Assembly (NCBI GenBank): GCA_902770845.1
Contig: CACXUV010000029.1
Coordinates: forward strand, 1 to 32,788
Length of the DNA: 32,788 bases
Direction: 5' to 3'
Origin: an uncultured Prevotellaceae bacterium
GTDB taxonomy: Bacteria; Bacteroidota; Bacteroidia; Bacteroidales; Bacteroidaceae
The translations under genes were made by a program, and so were the position numbers. Shown here piece by piece: positions 29,387-32,788 of the stretch. How positions within the stretch are numbered: position 1 is the first letter of the stretch; every line of letters starts with the position of its first letter. A model generated the notes under the pieces. It did not search any database. It was not told the DNA's origin and saw only the letters and a program-made list of their open reading frames with translations.

Positions 29387-31412
29387 CTTCCTTTTCCTCC
29401 TTCTCTTCTTGTGCTTTTGCTTCCAGTTGCCTGGTTCTTTCTTCGGCCATGCGCTCTGCGTCGGCGCGCATCTGGGCCTCGAGCAGCTCTTCGCTGCGGC
29501 TGGTCCAGGGACGCTTGCCGAAGATTCTCTCTACGTCCTCGGCAAAGATCACCTCACGCTCCACCAGCAGCTGGGCCAGTTGGGCGTGGCCGTCCTTGTG
29601 TTCGGTCAGTATCTGCTTGGCGCGGTCATACTGTTCGTTGACCATCTTCATCACTTCGTCGTCAATAACCTTGGCAGTGGTCTCCGAGTAGGGACGCTGG
29701 AACTGATATTCGGAATTGTTGTAGTAGCACAGGTTGGGCAGCTTGTCGCTCATGCCGGCGTAGGCCACCATGCCGTAGGCTTGCTTGGTGGTGCGCTCCA
29801 GGTCGTTCATGGCACCGGTCGACACCTGACCAATGAACAGTTCTTCGGCGGCGCGGCCGCCCAACAGGGCGCACATTTCGTCGAGCATGGCCTGCTTGGT
29901 CTGCAGCACGCGTTCTTCGGGCAGATACCAGGCGGCACCCAGTGCCTGACCACGCGGCACAATGCTCACCTTGACCAGTGGGTCGGCAAACTCGGTGAAC
30001 CATGAAATGGTGGCGTGGCCGGCTTCGTGAATGGCAATGCTGCGCTTCTCCTGTTCGGTCATCACCTTGGTCTTCTTCTCCAGACCGCCAATGATGCGGT
30101 CCACGGCGTCCAGGAAGTCTTGCTTGCCCACCTTTTCGCTGTCGTGGCGGGCGGCAATCAGCGCAGCTTCGTTGCACACGTTGGCAATGTCGGCTCCCGA
30201 GAAGCCGGGGGTCTGGCGGGCCAGAAAGTCAATGTCTACGCTGTCGTCGGTCTTGATGGGCTTCAGGTGAACCTGGAACACTTCCTTTCGTTCGTTCAGG
30301 TCGGGCAGGTCTACGTGAATCTGACGGTCGAAACGGCCTGCACGCATCAGTGCCGAGTCGAGCATGTCGGCACGGTTGGTGGCTGCCAGGATGATTACAC
30401 CGCTGTTGGTGCCAAAGCCGTCCATCTCGGTGAGCAGGGCGTTCAGCGTGTTCTCACGCTCGTCGTTGCCACCCATGGCCGGGTTCTTTGAACGGGCACG
30501 GCCCACGGCGTCGATTTCGTCGATGAAAATGATGCAGGGCGATTTCTGCTTGGCCTGCTCGAACAAGTCGCGCACACGGCTGGCACCCACGCCCACGAAC
30601 ATTTCGACGAAGTCGGAGCCCGACATCGAGAAGAATGGAACGCCAGCCTCGCCGGCCACTGCCTTGGCCAGCAGCGTCTTGCCTGTGCCCGGAGGACCAA
30701 CGAGCAGTGCTCCCTTGGGAATCTTACCGCCCAGGTCGGTGTATTTCTGCGGATTCTTCAGAAACTCCACAATCTCCTGTATCTCTTGCTTGGCACCGGC
30801 CTGGCCTGCCACGTCCTTGAACGTGATGCCCAGTTCGCCACCCTTTTCATACATCTTGGCACGGCTCTTGCCCACATTGAAGATGCCACCGCCCAGGCCC
30901 GATTTGCCACCGCCCATGAAGCGCATGAAGAGCATCCAAACACCTATGATGAACAGCAGGGGAAACAGGCTCCAGAACAGGTTGGTCAGGAATCCGTTTT
31001 CTTTCTGGCTTTCATAGCTCAGCTTGCCGCCGAACTTCTGCTCTTCGCGCTTTTGCTCAATAAAGGTTTCCAGTTTTTCTATGCTTCCATAGTCCACGGT
31101 GATGTAGGGGTCCTTGCCCACCTGGTCGGCTCCTTGGTGAAACACGTCGCGAATGTGCTCTGGCTTCACAAACATCTTGAGTGTGCCATGCGTCTTGTCT
31201 ACTACCAACTTCGAGGCATAGCCCTTGTCCATGAATCCCTGAAAGTCGGTGTAGGTGGTCTCTGTCTGTTGCTGCATTTGCTGGATTGTGCCGCCTTCGT
31301 TGCTCAGATAGAGCACGACCAGCAGGGCAATGACCATGAAGTAAATCCAGCTCATGTTGAAACGGGGCATCTTTGGCCCTTCGTTGTTATGATTTGGCTT
31401 TTGCTGTTCCAT
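29379..31412 (-). CDS. ftsH: ATP-dependent zinc metalloprotease FtsH
   Basis: A 677-residue hexameric inner-membrane protease that extracts and degrades misassembled membrane and regulatory proteins. Transmembrane helices are at about 22-37 and 143-163, with a periplasmic domain between them. The AAA module has Walker A GPPGTGKT (239-246), Walker B IIFIDE (294-299) and the second region of homology [20 protein letters not shown] (344-363). The zinc site HEAGH is at 462-466, with the third ligand expected in MNDLERTT. An acidic Glu/Lys tail ends the chain. The ATG at 31412 follows rsfS by 76 bases, and cdsA starts within its last codons. rsfS-ftsH-cdsA reads as one operon. Confidence 0.97.
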   Translation of the reverse strand: MEQQKPNHNNEGPKMPRFNMSWIYFMVIALLVVLYLSNEGGTIQQMQQQTETTYTDFQGFMDKGYASKLVVDKTHGTLKMFVKPEHIRDVFHQGADQVGKDPYITVDYGSIEKLETFIEQKREEQKFGGKLSYESQKENGFLTNLFWSLFPLLFIIGVWMLFMRFMGGGKSGLGGGIFNVGKSRAKMYEKGGELGITFKDVAGQAGAKQEIQEIVEFLKNPQKYTDLGGKIPKGALLVGPPGTGKTLLAKAVAGEAGVPFFSMSGSDFVEMFVGVGASRVRDLFEQAKQKSPCIIFIDEIDAVGRARSKNPAMGGNDERENTLNALLTEMDGFGTNSGVIILAATNRADMLDSALMRAGRFDRQIHVDLPDLNERKEVFQVHLKPIKTDDSVDIDFLARQTPGFSGADIANVCNEAALIAARHDSEKVGKQDFLDAVDRIIGGLEKKTKVMTEQEKRSIAIHEAGHATISWFTEFADPLVKVSIVPRGQALGAAWYLPEERVLQTKQAMLDEMCALLGGRAAEELFIGQVSTGAMNDLERTTKQAYGMVAYAGMSDKLPNLCYYNNSEYQFQRPYSETTAKVIDDEVMKMVNEQYDRAKQILTEHKDGHAQLAQLLVEREVIFAEDVERIFGKRPWTSRSEELLEAQMRADAERMAEERTRQLEAKAQEEKEEKEDE

Positions 31413-31488
31413 TTTCTTTATTGTATGAATGCTGTGAATTCCACTTTGTTGTTGTAGCGAGTGTTGTTGCTTCTTTGCGTGGAGTCAA

Positions 31489-31848
31489 TCAGTCTTCGTC
31501 GGCAATCTTTGTCAGTTTGGCATCGTCCCACAGATGTTCCAGGTCGTAGTATTCCCTCACGTCGGGCAGGAAGATGTGCACCAGCACGTCGCTGTAGTCC
31601 ATGGCCACCCATTGGGCTTGCTCCAGTCCCACCACGTGCTGCGGCTTCTCCTTCAGCTCTTTGCGGGCCATGTCGCCCACGCTTTCGGCAATGGCCTCCA
31701 CCTGTGCGGGCGAACCACCCTGGCAGATGACGAAATAGTTGCAGATTGTTCCCTCAAGACCTTTCAGGTCGGCCACCACGATGTTCGACCCTTTCTTCTC
31801 TTGTATTCCTTTTACGATTGTTTCAACCAGTGCAGTTGTTTGTTCCAT
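31489..31848 (-). CDS. rsfS: Ribosomal silencing factor RsfS
   Basis: A 119-residue cytoplasmic protein that binds L14 on the large ribosomal subunit and blocks subunit joining when nutrients are scarce. Recognisable features are IVVADLKGLEGTICNYFVIC near the N-terminus, the segment around QVEAIAESVGD, and the C-terminal WVAMDYSDVLVHIFLPDVREYYDLEHLW. Length is normal. The ATG at 31848 is the only good start. It leads an operon with ftsH (76-base gap) and cdsA, with a minus-strand -7 element at 31913-31920. Confidence 0.94.
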   Translation of the reverse strand: MEQTTALVETIVKGIQEKKGSNIVVADLKGLEGTICNYFVICQGGSPAQVEAIAESVGDMARKELKEKPQHVVGLEQAQWVAMDYSDVLVHIFLPDVREYYDLEHLWDDAKLTKIADED

Positions 31849-31912
31849 TAATTGAAGAAAATGTAATGTGTACTTAATTGAATAATAGATATTGTATTAT
31901 ATTATGGAGTTG

Positions 31913-31920
31913 CAAAGGTA
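31913..31920 (-). promoter_or_regulatory. Bacteroidota -7 element for rsfS-ftsH-cdsA
   Basis: On the minus strand TACCTTTG, followed by gca, fits TAnnTTTG and lies 64 bases before the rsfS start. The region 19-21 bases upstream on that strand has no TTTG, so the -33 part is weak. It is the same octamer found upstream of parA. Confidence 0.55.
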
Positions 31921-32066
31921 GTGGTTTTTCTTTGATTCGGCTCTATAAAAACTTTTTTTTTGAGGATTTTTATAGTTTTCTTAGGCTAAAACACATGCTC
32001 AGAGCTCATTTTGACACCCCGAAAGCAACTTTTTTTGATGCAAAGCGAAAAAAAGTTGCAAAAAGT

Positions 32067-32097
32067 TTTGGCAGTTCACGAAAAAGTAGTACCTTTG
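32067..32097 (+). promoter_or_regulatory. Promoter for the tRNA-Gln gene
   Basis: TTTG at 32067-32070, a 19-base spacer and TACCTTTG at 32090-32097 match the -33/-7 consensus. The tRNA begins 38 bases further on. The region back to 31921 is AT-rich with no other gene. Confidence 0.75.
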
Positions 32098-32135
32098 CAA
32101 CCGCAAAACAGAAATGGTTCTGATTGCGGAAAGTT

Positions 32136-32206
32136 TGGGGTATGGTGTAATGGTAACACTGCAGATTCTGGTCCTGCCTTTCCTGGTTCGAGTCCGGGTA
32201 CCCCAA
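32136..32206 (+). tRNA. tRNA-Gln (anticodon CUG)
   Basis: A 71-base cloverleaf. The acceptor stem is tggggta (32136-32142) with tacccca (32199-32205), including the U1-A72 pair typical of tRNA-Gln. The D stem is gtgt/acac (32145-32148, 32156-32159). The anticodon loop is ttctggt (32166-32172), with CTG at 32168-32170. The T stem is cctgg/ccggg around ttcgagt. The discriminator is A32206, and CCA is not encoded. The last anticodon-stem pair is an A-C mismatch. It reads CAG codons. It has its own promoter (32067) and terminator (32211). Confidence 0.96.
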
Positions 32207-32210
32207 CAAG

Positions 32211-32258
32211 AAAATCCGTTAAGCAATTGAGATTCAATGCTTAGCGGATTTTTCTTTT
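32211..32258 (+). terminator. Terminator after tRNA-Gln
   Basis: A stem of 15 bp (32211-32225 with 32238-32252) has a single G-U pair and a 12-base loop, followed by more Ts to 32258 (cttttc context). It starts five bases after the tRNA. The A-rich left flank means it could also serve the convergent dehydrogenase gene. Confidence 0.8.
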
Positions 32259-32367
32259 CCCATAAACAAAAAGCTGAGCAGAAAAAGGAAATCCGAAGCC
32301 GGTGATATGACGGCTTCGGATTCCTGCGTTGTCTTGATGTTGGAAATGGATGGCGTGTCACCTTGTT

Positions 32368-32788
32368 TCAGAACTCCACCAGAATCCTGAACACCTTGCC
32401 AGGGTTCTGGTTCCACCAGTGCATGGTGTCAAGAGCCTCTTCGGGCTTGATCACTTTTGTGATGAGCGAATCTACAGGGCAGGTGCCACGCTCAAGATAG
32501 TGAATGACGGCACGGAAATCGGAAGGCTGGGCGTTGCGCGAACCACGAATGTCGAGTTCTTTCTGCACGAAGTACTTGGTCTGGAACGACACTTCGGCCT
32601 TGGCATAGCCAATGCACACCACGCGTCCCGTGAAGGCAACCTCGTCTACGGCCATCTGATAGGTGGGCGTGCTGCCCACAGCCTCGATTACCACGTCGGG
32701 GCCAAAGCCGCTGGTCATGTCGAGCAAGCGCTGGTGAACGTCCTCGGTCTTGGTGTTGATGGTGTAAGAGGCTCCCATCTTTCGGGCC
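32368..32788 (-). CDS. Zinc-type alcohol dehydrogenase family protein, 5' end outside the window
   Basis: The C-terminal 140 residues of a medium-chain dehydrogenase. The visible part is the second half of the NAD(P)-binding Rossmann domain (ARKMGASYTINTKT, GPDVVIEAVGST, GRVVCIGYAKAEVSF) and the C-terminal return to the catalytic domain (ITKVIKPEEALDTMHWW, ending KVFRILVEF). The frame stays open to the window edge, so the ATG at 32778 is internal and not the start. The GroES-like domain with the zinc ligands is not visible. It resembles sorbitol, threonine or sugar-acid dehydrogenases of this superfamily, and the substrate cannot be assigned. It converges on the tRNA terminator. Confidence 0.88.
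   Translation of the reverse strand, partial: ARKMGASYTINTKTEDVHQRLLDMTSGFGPDVVIEAVGSTPTYQMAVDEVAFTGRVVCIGYAKAEVSFQTKYFVQKELDIRGSRNAQPSDFRAVIHYLERGTCPVDSLITKVIKPEEALDTMHWWNQNPGKVFRILVEF

Overview
The window looks like chromosome from a member of the Bacteroidota, most likely a Prevotella-like gut or oral species. The evidence is the repeated TAnnTTTG promoter element (best examples at 3139-3169, 17520-17551, 25750-25781 and 32067-32097), a giant SprA/Sov type IX secretion translocon, surface lipoproteins with an SSDDD tail after the lipobox, and the block parA-parB-DUF5683-mltD-rel with surE-lpxB, cdsA and ftsH-rsfS close by. That arrangement is familiar to me from this phylum. No rRNA, CRISPR array, phage or intact insertion sequence was seen.

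Region 1 (1-5.9 kb) is accessory and rearranged. It starts with a partial, decayed copy of sequence found again at 3379-4189: one arm of a REP-like palindrome, an inserted array of 16-bp repeats, and a frameshifted fragment of a thioredoxin-like gene. This copy is joined directly to the last 33 codons of alanyl-tRNA synthetase (alaS), whose body is not in the window. A large surface lipoprotein (746-3088) follows, then a strong terminator that overlaps a promoter for a possible small RNA, then the REP-like element, then the intact thioredoxin-like gene (3590-5245). Next comes an array of 22-bp palindromic repeats in front of a terminator.

Region 2 (5.9-18 kb) holds housekeeping and envelope genes: a PBP4-type carboxypeptidase (dacB) divergent from L-aspartate oxidase (nadB), a perfect 30-bp inverted repeat between nadB and the convergent sprA, then sprA behind ruvA, and a small MerR-type regulator.

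Region 3 (18-25.1 kb, minus strand) is a tightly packed probable operon running parA, parB, DUF5683, mltD, rel and a pectin methylesterase. Chromosome segregation, cell-wall turnover and (p)ppGpp metabolism appear to be co-transcribed, with the pectinesterase as an odd last member.

Region 4 (25.1-26.6 kb) is an AT-rich insert between parA and surE. It carries a second array of the same 22-bp repeat family, an orphan mini-ORF behind a near-ideal promoter, and an MntA-HepT toxin-antitoxin pair.

Region 5 (26.6-32.8 kb) returns to core genes: surE-lpxB, convergent with rsfS-ftsH-cdsA, then tRNA-Gln(CUG) with its own promoter and terminator, and the 3' part of a zinc-type alcohol dehydrogenase that runs off the right edge.

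The most unusual signals are the two 22-bp palindromic arrays, each with a similar leader motif ending exactly 29 nt upstream, the alaS-tail fusion, and the possible small RNA at about 3176-3312.
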